A stretch of DNA of 64,000 nucleotides from Laguncularia racemosa (lineage: Eukaryota > Streptophyta > Magnoliopsida > Myrtales > Combretaceae): assembly GCA_037954665.1 (NCBI GenBank), contig JBBMOL010000057.1:4340001-4404000 (forward strand), in the 5' to 3' direction. Numbering within the stretch: the first letter of the stretch is position 1; each line of letters opens with the position of its first letter. The translations under genes and the position numbers were made by a program. Positions 10,636 through 22,485 of this stretch are shown here, piece after piece. Below the pieces are notes generated by a model, which worked only from the letters and a program-made list of their open reading frames with translations, was not told the origin of the DNA and did not search any database.

Positions 10636-11453
10636 TAAGTTGTGTGTCAAGACTGTATGCTTGAAAAAAGTGAGCTGTTTCAGGAGATTTAGCCATCAAC
10701 TCATCTTGAAGGCCTTGAAAGCCATCAACTCATCTTCACTAGAAGTATTGCCCATTCACAACTCACAAGCATAAATACGAAATTCAAATACCCATTCACA
10801 ATCACAACTCACAAGCATAAAAATTCACATGATACACTACATTACAACTGTACAAGTACAAGTATTGCTAGTCATACAAGTCATACATAACACAAAACTC
10901 GCATCTATGAAGATGGATCTCAACTCGGTGGCTTGTTGCAAGAAGGATCGCTACTTGGCGGCACTCATTGTTTCCAATTTCGTTCAATACACAATCGTAA
11001 CAACATGAAGGAGAATGATCGCTGGCTCGCTGCTCGGCGCTCTTTGTTCTGATAGTATCAGCTCAGCTTAGTGTGGAAGTGGAACTATGGATCTCGGCTC
11101 GCCTCTCCTGTTTTCACTGTCTCTCTTCTCCTCTCTCCACTAAACTTTGAAGAACTTCAACGTACAGGCTACAGCAGCAAGTCGGAAATTGCAAAGGACG
11201 TGCTGAGTCGCCGGTTGGGCTGGGCTGGGCTAAGCTTAGATCCAATCCGAATGGCTTAAGCCTGCAATTGGAAATATTTGTGGAATCGGTTGAAACAGAT
11301 AGAATCGCGATTTTGAACGATTTTACTGTTCAAAATCACGATTTTATTATGATTTTGCTTCTCTCTGATTTTGTGTGCGAGTTAACTAGGAATATATATA
11401 CAAATTCGTAAAATCGTTGAACCGTACGAGTTAAAATGCGATTTTGACAATAA
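10636..11453. other. Possible hAT terminal region with AATCG/CGATTTT repeats
   Basis: No gene is supported. Near 10750-10830 a phrase containing CACAACTCACAAGCATAAA is present twice. At 11290-11450 CGATTTT, TGATTTTG or the complement AAAATCG occurs about seven times. Clustered short subterminal repeats of this kind are typical of hAT element ends, so this may be the 5' end of the hAT element whose transposase lies at 7780-9710. The exact terminal inverted repeat was not located. Confidence 0.35.
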
Positions 11454-12830
11454 TGATGGAGACACTTGAAGAGGTTCAACCCTTGATTGAGGATATGGCT
11501 ATGAGCAATTCTCAATGGAAGGTGCTAGGGTAAGGAACAGAGCAACAGGTATCTATGAATTAGATGGGATGAAAACTTTAGCCAATAAGGTTGATGCCAT
11601 TAGTAGAAAGTTGGATGCACTTTCCTTCAATCTCAAATGTAACTTAGGAGAAGTTGATGTAGAGGGAATTGGAACTCATCATCATTGGGAATAGGTAGAC
11701 TATTTAGGAAATCCCTCTAGGCCACAAAACAACTCTTATAGTAATATTTACAATTCAAGGTGGAGAAATCATCCGAATATCTCTTGGAGTAACCAGAATC
11801 AAGATCAACAGAGGATGAACATGCTTCCCTTAGGATTTTAGCGACCCCCACCATAAGAGAAGAAATCAGGTTTGGAAGAACTTTTAACTAAATATATTTA
11901 AACTAACAAAGTTAGATTGCATAATACTAAAACTTCTTTAAGAAACCAAGAAGCTCCCATTCTTAACCTCGAAAATGAAGTGGGATAACTTGCAAAGATA
12001 ATGTCTAAAAGACAACAAGGGACACTACTAGGAAACATTGAGATGAATCTTATAGAGCATGTGAAAGCATTAACCCTTAGAAGTGGAAGGGAGTTGCAGG
12101 TTGAACAAAAAATGATAGAAGGGTCGATAAGGAATGAAGAGAAAGTTGAAGGAAAAGAAAGTATAGAACTGCAAAAAGTGAAGGAATACAGACCACCCAT
12201 CCCTTATCTTAAACATCTGAAGAAGGACCATTCTAATGAATAATTCAGTAAGTTCTTTGAAATTTTTAAGTAATTACATATTAACCTACCTTTTCTTGAT
12301 ACCTTATCACAGATGTCCAAGTACACTAAGTACTTGAAGGAACTATTTTCAAACAAGAGGCCATTGGAAGAGATATCAACTGCAACATTAAGTGATGAAT
12401 GTTTGGCATTGATGTGAAATAGATTGCTACAAAATTGAAGGATCTAAAAAGTTTTACTATGCCTTATCTTATTGGCAATGTATCCATAAATGGAGCTCCA
12501 GTTGACCTAGATGCAAGTATAAATTTAATGCCACATTATATCTTTAAAAAGTTAAGATTAAGAAACCCTAAACCAACACATATAAACATTCAATTGGCCA
12601 ATAGATCTATTAAGTATGCTATCGCTATTATTGAAGGTGTGTTGGTTAAGGTAGGTATATTCATTTTTCAAGTGGACTTCGTAATCCTAAATACAGATAA
12701 AGACATCGAAGCACTACTAATTTTAGGTCACCTTTTCCTAGCTACTTCTAGGGTAGTTATAGATGTAGGAATCAATCATTAACTCTAAAAATTAGGGATT
12801 AAGAAGGAACTTTTAAGATGCCTGACACTA
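11454..12830 (+). pseudogene. gag-protease remnant of a Tat/Athila-like gypsy element
   Basis: Translated pieces in changing frames align in order with gag C-terminus and protease of this lineage: a spacer with WRNHPNISWSNQNQ near 11760-11810, HVKALTLRSGRELQ at 12058-12105, EYRPPIPYLKHLKK at about 12185-12230, and a protease region at 12435-12782. That region contains VDLDASINLMPHYIFKKL, LANRSIKYAIAII and ILGHLFLATSRVVIDV. The active-site triad reads DLDASIN where DSGASIN or DLGASIN is usual. Stops and frame shifts are frequent (for example after the glycine of MLPLGF near 11840 and at 12241), and no RT follows. The protease resembles that of the Athila-like element at 1278-6566 but is clearly a different, older copy. 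Confidence 0.75.
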
Positions 12831-15800
12831 TTCAACAACCCCTTAAGAGTAATAATACTTGTTATTTTTTAAATACATCTAACTTGCTTAGTTCCACTTG
12901 TGTGTAGGATGACATTTATACAAACTTAGTGATAGGAATCAAAATCCGACAAGACTTATCATTAGGGCAATAACTAAAGGATTTCGAATCTTGGCGATGA
13001 GGACCCATTTTGAGCAAATCGACCCCGGAATTATTTATATACTAACCTCTTTTATCTTATTCATGTATTTTATATTCCAACAGGAATACTTATCATGCTT
13101 TACAGGGCAATGGACAAACTCACTTAAACTCAGCTTGTGGGTTATCCATGGACCAACCTGAACCGGCGATGAGCTGGGCCGATGGATCCTATAGAAGACC
13201 GGCATAATGAAGAGCATTTCTTTTATATATTTTTCATTTTATGAACTATTTTAGTTGTATTTTGGTTTTGGGATACTTTTATTTCTTTGTAACTTTCATT
13301 TAGGGTTAGCTACCTTAAAAGTGGCAAACTTGTAATTTTGAGCTCTTTTTAACCCTAGGAGTAGCAAGTATAAATACTTGCTTAAGAGAGGGTTTGGGGG
13401 AGCTTATTTTTGCAGAACATACACTCTCTTTTCACGTGTGAATTAGGGTTCATACCTTGGTTCCAACTCTTATCAATTTCAATTCCAAGACTTGAAATTG
13501 TGGCGAGTGCAACAATTGGAATTTGTGAGTCATATCAATTCCTACTTGTTGTGATTTCTTTTCCTCTCTAGTGTGTTGTATCTAGGGTTGATTAGAGATA
13601 GTTCTTGGTCAGATTTACATCTTATTGTACACGAATTCATTTGATTATTTGAAAGAATTATCAAGTTGATTCAATTCATCATTAAGGATTTCTTTGCTAG
13701 CGTGAATTTCACCATTTAGAAAAGGGATCTTCCTTCACGGTTTTCTCTGTCAAATTGAGGCTTGATTTTCGTGGATTATATGATATTAGAAGTGTTATTA
13801 GAAGCCATTTCCATTGTGGTATTCAGATTATATCATTAGTAGGTTGAATTTCATCATTTCAACATTAGGGTTCACTAGAAAAGTGTCATTTTTGGGATCC
13901 GATTTTGCCTAGACTTGAGATATCTTTTCTTAAGTCTTTTGAATGTGCTTTAAAGTGTGATTAGGCACATCACTTAGTTTAGCATCATTTCATTCATGGT
14001 AAGAAAAAGGGTCTGGATAAATTCATACAATTTAAGCACCAAAATTTTCATGGTCATCCACCTGATTGAAAAAAGGGAAGTATGTCGAGCTAACTATGTT
14101 AAACAAAAGCATTTCTTGGGAGGCAACCCAAGTTTAGTTTTTTATTTTATTAATTTTTCTTAGTTTAGTTTAATTTAATTAGATTTATTTTCATTTTTAC
14201 ACCTAGTTAAAAAAAAAGCAAGTCACAATTTTTGCGAGTTTGACACGACCATGACATGATCGTGTCAAGGGGCATGTTGAAATGCTACCATTCTTTAGAT
14301 ATAACATGACCAGTAGACGCAAAGTCGTGTCAAAATCAATTATATATATCTATATTTTTTACAGAGAGTTACATGACCATTAGACACGATCGTGTCATGT
14401 CGTGTCAAAACATTTAACGAAGGTCAATTTACATAGCATGTCTAAGGTCGTGTTGGGCATGTCCTTACAGAGAGTTACATAGTATTTAAACACGACCGTA
14501 TTGACCTTAAATCCCCTATTTTATGGGCATAGACACGAGGAAATGAAGAGATTTTGATCATGAGTACAATGACTAATTTTTTTGTTTTCTTTAATGTAAT
14601 GAGACTTATATGACTTGCTAAACTAGATTTTAACCATTTGTTTTTCTTTTCTGTTTCTTTTCCATTCACAACTGTTTTAGATTTTTATTCCTCTTCATTT
14701 TATATTTTTTTTTTGTAGCTTTCAATGTTTCTAAGTATTCCAGGTCAACTATTGTACAAGCTAAGCTCATTTTGCAATGGAACAGATGCCATATTCAAGG
14801 GAATATTGGTTCTTCTCCACACTACATTCCTCAATTTTTTTTTTGTGTTTTTCTTTAATTTTTAATTTGTTAATTTTTCTTTTTCTTCTTACATTAAGGA
14901 CACTAAATTATTTAAAGTGCATGGAAGAAAGTTCTAAATGTGTAGTTATTTAAGAAATTAAAAAAAAAATTGTTTATTTAACCTAAAAATCATAAAGTTA
15001 ACTTGCAATTTTGAAAAAAAAAAAAAAAACTCTTTGAGTAGTATAGAGCACTTGATCAAAGTTTTGAACTTGAAAATTTAGAAAATTGAATAACATCACT
15101 AGTTAAGAATTAGTCATGAATTTCTTTTGACCTTACTTTGATGTATATTTTTTTTCCTTTTTATATTTTTAGAGCACTATAATCCTTAATAAGTAAATAA
15201 CCGATACTTATTCATTGAAAATTTCTTGATAAATCAATATAGTTAGAGATAAGGAAAAAAAGGAAGATAAATTAATTGAATAAAGTTTAGTTGTGGGCCT
15301 CATTGACTCGAATAATTAAGCTCGTGGGGTGCCTTCTTTATATGGAATAACACCTGTTAACTTAAGTGAAGAACTCAAGATTATTGGTTGAAAGCTTGTT
15401 AAAAGGACCAAGATAAAAGTTTATGTTAAAGCTAAACGTAAGTCACAAACTTTATTAAATAAAGGTAGTTAATGATTTAAAGGAGTATCTAAAAACCTAA
15501 TAGTCTAAGATTGTCTAGTTTGAGACTTACTGATCGATGAAACTACTTGAAAAAAAAAAAAACTAGAGAAATGACTAAGGGATAAGTGAATATATTTATT
15601 TTAGATTATAATGTTTAGCAAAATCGAAGAAGAGGGTATATATATTTTAATAAGAGTTAGTAAAGTGTCTATGATTTCTTCTTGATTAAGGAGATGATAA
15701 TTCAAGTTTTAAATCTTTCATATATTTAAGATAATTGGTTAAGTGAAACATATAAGAGCTATAGTTAATCTCATTTTCAAACTACAAGTTAATTAAGAAT

Positions 15801-15946
15801 TTGGTTCTTAAACTATTTCAAGGTTAAATAAGAATTATTTAGATTGATTTCTTGAATAATGGTAAGTTGATTAATTGTTTCTTATCTTATTACTCAATTT
15901 GATTAATTTTCTTAAGGACAAACAAATGTTTAAATGTAGGGAAGTT
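12831..15946 (+). other. Non-coding internal region of the gypsy remnant
   Basis: No supported gene. CTTGGGAGGCAACCCAAG at 14116-14133 resembles a phrase common downstream of pol in Tat/Athila elements. A segment at 13370-13400 has TATAAATA within the inverted repeat GCAAGTATAAATACTTGC, and could be a promoter of an older LTR fragment. From 14230 to 14510 there are repeated ACACGAYCGTGTC-like motifs. A purine stretch (GTAGGGAAG) just before 15947 is the likely polypurine tract. Confidence 0.5.
14225..14510. repeat. Scattered ACACGAYCGTGT palindromic motifs
   Basis: At least five partial or complete copies of ACACGACC/GATCGTGTC occur here, separated by AT-rich spacers; looser copies recur in the LTR near 16150-16320. 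The motif is palindromic like CACGGCCGTG in the other arrays, but the spacing is irregular and the flanking words differ. Homology with the 64-bp module is therefore unproven. Confidence 0.45.
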
Positions 15947-17425
15947 TGATAAGTGCTCAATTAGATATATAGATTAAGTGAGATTTAACATGTTTTTTCC
16001 TTGATTTTGGCATGTTTTTAAATAATTTAAATTTTAATTGAGTAATATTTTGGTTTTAGGCTTTAATTGATAGTGGAATTAAAAAGGAAGAAAAGAAATC
16101 TAGTTTTACTCAATTCGAAGTTAAATTGAAGAAATTATGAAGTTTTAAAGCTAGGTACGGTCTAAACATAACCATGTCCAAAACCTGTTGAACTTGAAAC
16201 TTCACAAATTTAAACACGACCTCTAAATATGACCGTGTTCATTAGTTGTGTATCTTTTTTATCTAGTTGATTTAGACATAACCTACAGACAAAACCGTGT
16301 TTAGGTTGTGTCTATTGGAACGTCATGTTTTACATGATTTTGATTGATGAATTGTATAACTAGAAGAGGATTTAACATTAAAAAAAGAATGAGACATTAT
16401 TTCTAAGTTATTCTAAGGAGATATAAGACGACTATTTTTCTACACTTTAAGAAATTATGGTTTTTTTTTTATTCTAATTGATTTCCTTGATGATGCATGT
16501 TTATACATCATTGAAGAATTCCGTTTCCAATATGAGTAGTGTTTAATTTTCCTCAGTATCTAGACTGGTAGAACCTAGGTTTATTATGTGATTGAGATTT
16601 CTATTTTATTATTTAATGAATTCTTATGTTTCTTAATTCATACATGTGTTCTTGACATTTTGATTAGATTAATATTTCTAAGGTATTTTTCTATCTATTT
16701 GATATTATATATTAAGATTTAGAAATTTGATGTATAATTAGATCTTGTATGTTTGAAGAGAATTGATGTAATCTTAGAGATAAGTTACATAATTCTTCTA
16801 AATTTAATTAAATTAATTACGGGAATTTATTGTCTTTTTAATACGGTCTTTGAATTATGCTATTGTGAAGAGATTCAAATAGGTAATTTTAAGATTAAGG
16901 TTTAATAAGTTTGAGAAAGTTATTAAACTAAATTAAGAAATGCCTCGATCAATGAAATTTAAAAAGGATTTGAATACTTTTTGTTAATGTCATATAATAA
17001 TTCCTAAGGGAAACAAAGTCTAAGTGCTAGTTTCATCATCTTGAAGTTAATTCAAAACTGCTTTGCTTTCCTATCTTTTAATAAGGTTTTAGTTCTTTAG
17101 TTAGTATTTTGTTATAGTTTTTAGATCAATCATATAGTGACCTACTTATTAGGTCTGATTCTTGAACCTGTTCTAAAATTCCTATAACTATCCTTGGTAC
17201 CTATAGGTAGGTTGCTATGCCATCTTTGAATTAGAAATAAGGCAAATTTTGCTAATTTTGAACCTGTAACTCCAACCTGTATGTAATTTTATAAACGTCC
17301 TATAAAATAGCTCTATCATTTCAAATCTATATCATATCTAAACACATGTACTTAAAATCTCCTGTCACATCATACATCACATATATATATATATATGTGG
17401 ATCTACATTCCCAGTAAGTAGACAC

Positions 17426-17883
17426 TAACAAATTTTGTAAAACTTTGGCTGAATGCCTTTCATAATTCATGTTCAAGTATATATATACATTAGGAGGATA
17501 TCTTTCCAAGCAACTATATCTTACAAACTAGGAAAATAAATCTTCCTCTACTAAAATATACAATACAAAATATACATGCTATATTTACAAACTAAGTCAT
17601 GAAACAAATATCTAAGTATTCACGACTGTGTTACACGGCCGTGCCTTTTAGCCGTGTATGCTTCTGGCAGCTACCTGACACAATACACGGCCGTGCCTTC
17701 TGTCTGTGTATCCAGCCGTGTATGTTTCTGGGAAGTACCTGACACAACACACGGCCGTGCCTTCTGGCCGTGTATCCAGTCATGTATATTTCTGGAAGTT
17801 ATCTGATACAATATACGGTCGTGCCTTCTGACCGTGTATCCGGCTGTGTATGTTTCTGAGCTTCCAGACCTTTTTGTTTGATA
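17426..17883 (-). repeat. 3' LTR of the copia element
   Basis: The 458-bp LTR lies between GACAC and the polypurine tract. In the element's sense it starts TATCAAAC and ends TTTGTTA, so its termini are TA...TA rather than TG...CA. A TATATATATA box lies at 17479-17487 and the 64-bp array at 17621-17860 in U3. Confidence 0.9.
17621..17860 (+). repeat. 64-bp tandem array in U3 of the copia 3' LTR
   Basis: About four units start with ACACGGCCGTGCC, continue with TCTGG-CCGTGTA and CCGTGTATGTTTCTGG, and end in a more variable tail containing CTGACACAA. Two middle units are 64 bp long; the first is about 12 bp shorter. CCGTG recurs at about positions 7, 20 and 32 of the unit. In the element's sense the array lies between the LTR start and the TATA box. 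Confidence 0.88.
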
Positions 17884-17895
17884 CCCCCCCTCAAA
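17884..17895 (-). other. Polypurine tract of the copia element
   Basis: TTTGAGGGGGGG on the minus strand directly precedes the 3' LTR and would prime plus-strand DNA synthesis. Confidence 0.88.
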
Positions 17896-20800
17896 TTGAT
17901 GCGGACTGATCAAGAAGCATCAATTTGCCAACAAGAAACTGATGACGCTGTCGAGAAAGAGCCTTAGTAAATATATCAGCCGTTTGAAGATCCGAAGATA
18001 TATGCGGAAGAGAAATAACACCATTATCATAAGCTTCTCGAATAGAATGATAGTCCACTTCAATATGTTTCGTACGCTCATGAAAAACAGGATTAGCAGT
18101 AATTTGAACAGCACTAGTATTATTGACATGAAGAGAGGTAGACCCAAGTTGAGGAAAACCAACCTCAGCCAACAATCCTCGAAGCCAAATAATCTCAGAG
18201 CAAGCAGACGACATAGCACGAAATTCGGATTCAGTAGAAGACTTAGACACACGATCTTGTTTCTTACTCTTCCAAGAAATTAAAGAGTTACCAAGAAACA
18301 TACACCAACCAGTAATAGAGCGACGTGTATCAGAACAACTAGCCCAATCAGCATCACTATATGTGGTTAAGTGAATGGGAGACTTCGCAGAAAAGAACAA
18401 ACCCCAATGAGAAGTCCCTTTTAAATACCGAACAATACGGCGAACTGCTGCTAAATGAAGATGTGTAGGTGCCTGCATAAATTGACTAACTTGTTGGACA
18501 GTAAATGAAATATCAGGATGTGTAATAGTAAGATAATTGAGACTTCTAACAAGTTGTCGATATAGAGATGGATTAGATAGAAAGTCACCATCATGTCGTT
18601 GATATTTAACATTCACTTCCAAAGGAGTATCGACAGAACGTCCCTCTTGGAGACCAGCTAAAGCAATAAGTTCCTCAGTATATTTATGTTGATGAAGAAA
18701 AATACCAGCAGAAGAAGAATGAACCTCAAGACCTAAGAAATAAGTTAACGAGCCTAAATCTTTCATATGAAAAGAAGCTTGAAGTCGTTCTTATAACTGA
18801 GACATTAATTGAGTATCAGATCCTGTGATAACAATATCATCAACATAGACTAACAACAAGACAATTCCCTTGTCAGTCTTGCATAGGAATAATGAAGAAT
18901 CATACTGACTTTGAATAAAAGAGAAGCTAAGAAAAGTGTTACGAAACTTCTCAAATCAGGCCCGTGGAGCTTGTTTCAAGCCGTATAGAGACCTTTTGAG
19001 CTTACAAACATCAGGTGAGGGAGTGGAAAACAATCCTGGAGGAGGAGTCATATAGATATCTTCCTTGAGGTCTCCATGCAAAAATGCATTCTTAACATCC
19101 ATCTATCGTAAGAACCATCTTTTAGATGCAGCAATAGATAGAATAATCCGAACAGTTGTCATCTTAGCCACAGGTGCAAAGGTCTCTTCATAATCAATGC
19201 CATATTCCTGTCGATTGCCAAGAGCTACCAACCTTGCCTTATATCTATCGAGGGAACCATTAGATCGAATCTTAAGAGAGTAACCCCATTTACAACCAAT
19301 GGGTTTAACACCAGCAGGACAAGAAACAATATCCCAAGTGTGATTATCTTGAAGTGCTTGAAGTTCCTCTTGCATAGCTTTTATCCAGCAAGGCTGTTTA
19401 GCAGCCTGAAAATAAGAGGTAGGAATGGTAGTATTAGTTACAATTGTAGAATAGTCGTATCTATCTGGAGGACGGGTGTGCCGAGTTGATCGTCGAAGAA
19501 TCATTGAAGCATTTTCAGGAGCAGGGTTGGAAAGGATAAGTCCAGGCTTGAACCATTTATCAAAATAAGAGTCATCAAAGTGAGGAAGCACAATAATATC
19601 GGTTGTCAAAAAATGTTGCTGAAAATAGTATTCATGTTCAAAGAAAATCACATCCTGAGAGATATGCCATCGATTATTTATCGAATCATAATACACAAAA
19701 CCTTTATGATTAGAACTGTAACCCATAAAGCCACATCGAACAGACTGGGCTGACAACTTATGACGTTCATGGGTAGGTAAATGAACGAAACAAACACATC
19801 CGAAAGTATGTAGCATATGATAATTAAGATGTTTACCAAACACTCGTTGATAGGGAGAATCAAACTTCAATTGTTGAGATGGTAAGCGATTAATCAGATA
19901 AACAGCAGTAGATAAAGCTTTGGTCCAAAACTTAGCTAGAACAGAAGATTCTAACAACAATGTGTGCACTACATCTAACAAATGTTGATTTTTCCGTTCG
20001 GCAACTCCATTTTGCTGAGGTGTATAAGGACATGAGCGTTGTGAAACAATACCCTTAGTATGAAGAAATGCTTGAAACTCATGAGACATATATTCACCAC
20101 CATTATCAGATCGTAAGATTTTAATACAAGTGGAAAACTGAGTCTCAATATATGTTACAAAGGTTTGAAACACAGTAAACACGTCTGCTTTGTAATGCAA
20201 AAAATAAATCCATGTAAATCGATTGTAATCATCAATAAATGTCACAAAATATTTATACTGATCATGTGAAATAATTGGTGCAATTCCCCAAACATCACTA
20301 TGAATAATGTCAAAACATTTATTGGCACGACTACCCAAAACAGGAAAAGGCAATGTCTTACTTTTGCCCAATTTACAAGAAGAACAATCAACTAATAAAC
20401 TCTTATCTATGGAACCGAGAACACCTCTTTGCAACAAATGATTCAAAACAACATTATTTGGATGACCTAAGCGTCTATGCCAGATGCCAACCTTATTGTC
20501 AACAACTGAAGAAGCTAATGATAAAGTCCGAGGAACGGTAAATTGTAATGGAAATAACCTGCCTACTTTAAGCCCCTTCGCTATTACCTTCCCCGACACT
20601 TGATCCTGCACAGTACAACCATCACGAGAAAAGTGGACATCACAGTTATTATCCACCATTTGCCCAATAGAAAGTAAGTTAGTAGATAATTTAGGAGAAA
20701 CCAAGACATGTCGAAAGGAGGAGCTAATATCACAAACTGTCGTAATAGGAATATTATTTCCATCAGCAACTTGAATGTGTTGAGTACCAGTATATGGATG

Positions 20801-21107
20801 TTGATTATGCAATAAATCAGATGTGCCAGTCATATTATTTGTGGCCCCGGAATCAACAAACCAAGGAACAGAATTAGTAGTCTTACCTTTCCCTTGAAGA
20901 CCAAGAGCAGAGAAGGCAAAGAGGATCATCTCTTGAACCATATCTCGTGTGAGAACAGATTGCTTGTTGTTAGCAATTGTGGATGTTGAACCAGTATTGC
21001 AAGAGTCGGATACCGCAGCATGAAAACCTTGTGACCTTCTATTTTGAGGCCTTGTAGGACACTTTTTAATAATATGTCCTTTTTGCTTGCAATAATTACA
21101 AACTTCT
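17891..21107 (-). pseudogene. copia pol (protease, integrase, RT, RNase H) with nonsense codons
   Basis: Protease begins WFVDSGATNNMTG near 20850. The GAG-pre-integrase zinc region is IWHRRLGHP...CSSCKLGK. Integrase has HSDVWG, RSDNGGEY and NGVAERKN, carrying the DDE residues. RT starts near 19400, and the long frame ends at a TAG just before MDVKNAFLHGD (near 19100). Reading on, a TGA replaces Trp in APRA-FEKF and a TAA replaces a residue in QL-ERLQ. YVDDIVITGSD is intact at about 18825-18855. RNase H with YSDADWASCSDTRRS ends at 17891, a few bases from the polypurine tract. Three stops plus the upstream shift make it non-functional; most domains remain long and readable. Confidence 0.88.
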
Positions 21108-21864
21108 TACTATAATGCCGGACAATATAACCAAATTCTTTGCAGCTGTAACACTGCATTGTTCCCTTTCCTCGGGTCTGAGCAGCATATGCAACATTAA
21201 CTATTCCAGATGATCCACCAGTTGCACCAATAGCGGCTTGTGTTGCCAATCTTTGTTCCTCGCGTAGCAATTCCCCAAAACATACATCCAAACAGGGCAC
21301 TGGATCTCTATTCAGTAACCCAGCCCGGGCGGTTTCAAATTTAGGTCTGAGCTTCATCAAGAACTGATCACGACGACTCACTTCATGAACAGCTTGAAGA
21401 CTAGCCAAACTCTCCTTTGACACCTTAGCATAGATAATACCAGAATATTCGCTCCATAAATTAAGTAATCCAGAATAATATTGTTCAATTGAGAGATTAC
21501 CCTGACTATAATTACTCATATCAAGTTCCAATTGGAAACGTCTTGCAGTATTATCTTGATTGTAGACGCGCTTCAAGTATTCCCACATTTCTTTTGCTAT
21601 GCCAAAGGATCGTAAGTTGTTCGCCATGTGAGCCTCAATAGATCCCAAAATCCAAGAAACAATCCGTGCATCTTTTGCCTCCCATTGACCACAATCTTTT
21701 GACTCTGTAGGAGCCGAAGAAGACCCATCAATGTGACCCCAAAGCTCCTTCCCTTTCAAAAACATCTTGAACTGAAATTCCCATGCAGCATAATTCTTTC
21801 CTGTAAATCTAATAGCTAAGATTTCATGTGTTTTCTCAGAAGACATCATAAACCAAATTGTCAC
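21100..21864 (-). pseudogene. copia gag, broken zinc knuckle
   Basis: The frame starts at MTIWFMMSSEKTHE, and the second ATG pair (MMSSEK) is the more usual gag start. It runs through a typical copia gag (ILAIRFTGKNYAAWEFQF, LWGHIDG, WEYLKRVY, FLMKLRPKF). The first zinc knuckle reads CYSCKEFGYIVRHY, in which the expected His and last Cys are both Tyr. A frame shift near 21108 follows, and the second knuckle (CNYCKQKGHIIKKC) is legible only in another frame. Both knuckle changes can arise by C-to-T or G-to-A transitions. Confidence 0.85.
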
Positions 21865-21997
21865 TCACAACTTGATTATCAAAACTTGTTGATTGGAATT
21901 AATCAACCTAAAGCCAAAAATAAAATAACCAAGAACAAACCAGCAATTCCAAGACTAAAAAAAGAACTATGGATTCAACGCAATACTCAGTTGTGTG

Positions 21998-22009
21998 GCT
22001 CTGATACCA
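21998..22009 (-). other. Primer-binding site, initiator tRNA-Met type
   Basis: TGGTATCAGAGC on the minus strand directly follows the LTR end. It is the standard plant copia site complementary to initiator tRNA-Met. Confidence 0.9.
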
Positions 22010-22480
22010 TAACAACTTTTGTAAAACTTTAGCTGAATGCCTTTCATAATTCATGTTCAAGTATATATATACATTAGGAGGATATCTTTCCAAGCAATTA
22101 TATCTTACAAACTAGGAAAATAAATCTTCCTCTACTAAAATATACAATACAAAATATACATGTCATATTTACAAACTAAGTCACGAGACAAATATCTAAG
22201 TATTCACGGCCGTGTTACACGGCCGTGTTACACGGCCGTGCCTTTTAGCCGTGTATGCTTCTGGCAGCTACCTGACACAATACACGGCCGTGCCTTCTGT
22301 CCGTGTATCTGACTATGTATGTTTCTAGGAAGTACCTGACACAACACACGGCCATGCCTTCTGGCTGTGTATCCAACAATGTATATTTCTAGAAGTTATC
22401 TAATACAATACACGGTCGTGCTTTCTGACCGTGTATCCAGCCGTGTATGTTTCTGAGCGTCCAGACCTTCTTGTTTGATA
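22010..22480 (-). repeat. 5' LTR of the copia element
   Basis: The 471-bp LTR abuts the primer site with no gap. It is 13 bp longer than its partner, the difference being one extra TTACACGGCCGTG in the array. The TATA box is at 22062-22071. Confidence 0.9.
22205..22457 (+). repeat. 64-bp tandem array in U3 of the copia 5' LTR
   Basis: This is the second copy of the array at 17621-17860, with three consecutive CACGGCCGTG cores at its start instead of two. Differences between the two copies are mostly C/T or G/A. Confidence 0.88.
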
Positions 22481-22485
22481 GACAC

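Larger units (their letters stand above)
17426..22480 (-). mobile_element. Complete Ty1/copia element with TA...TA LTR ends, inactivated
   Basis: The 5055-bp element is flanked by perfect GACAC repeats (17421-17425 and 22481-22485). It has two LTRs of 458 and 471 bp, a primer site (21998-22009), gag and pol on the minus strand, and a polypurine tract (17884-17895). Order in the element's sense is gag, protease, integrase, RT, RNase H, the copia order. Coding capacity is lost through one frame shift and three stops. The LTRs differ at roughly 29 of 458 positions by eye, so the insertion is not recent. Confidence 0.93.

Noticed and set aside
17621..22457. Regularly spaced palindromic repeats resembling a CRISPR array
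   Set aside because: The units lie inside LTRs, the supposed spacers are themselves related to each other, no cas genes exist and the setting is a plant chromosome.
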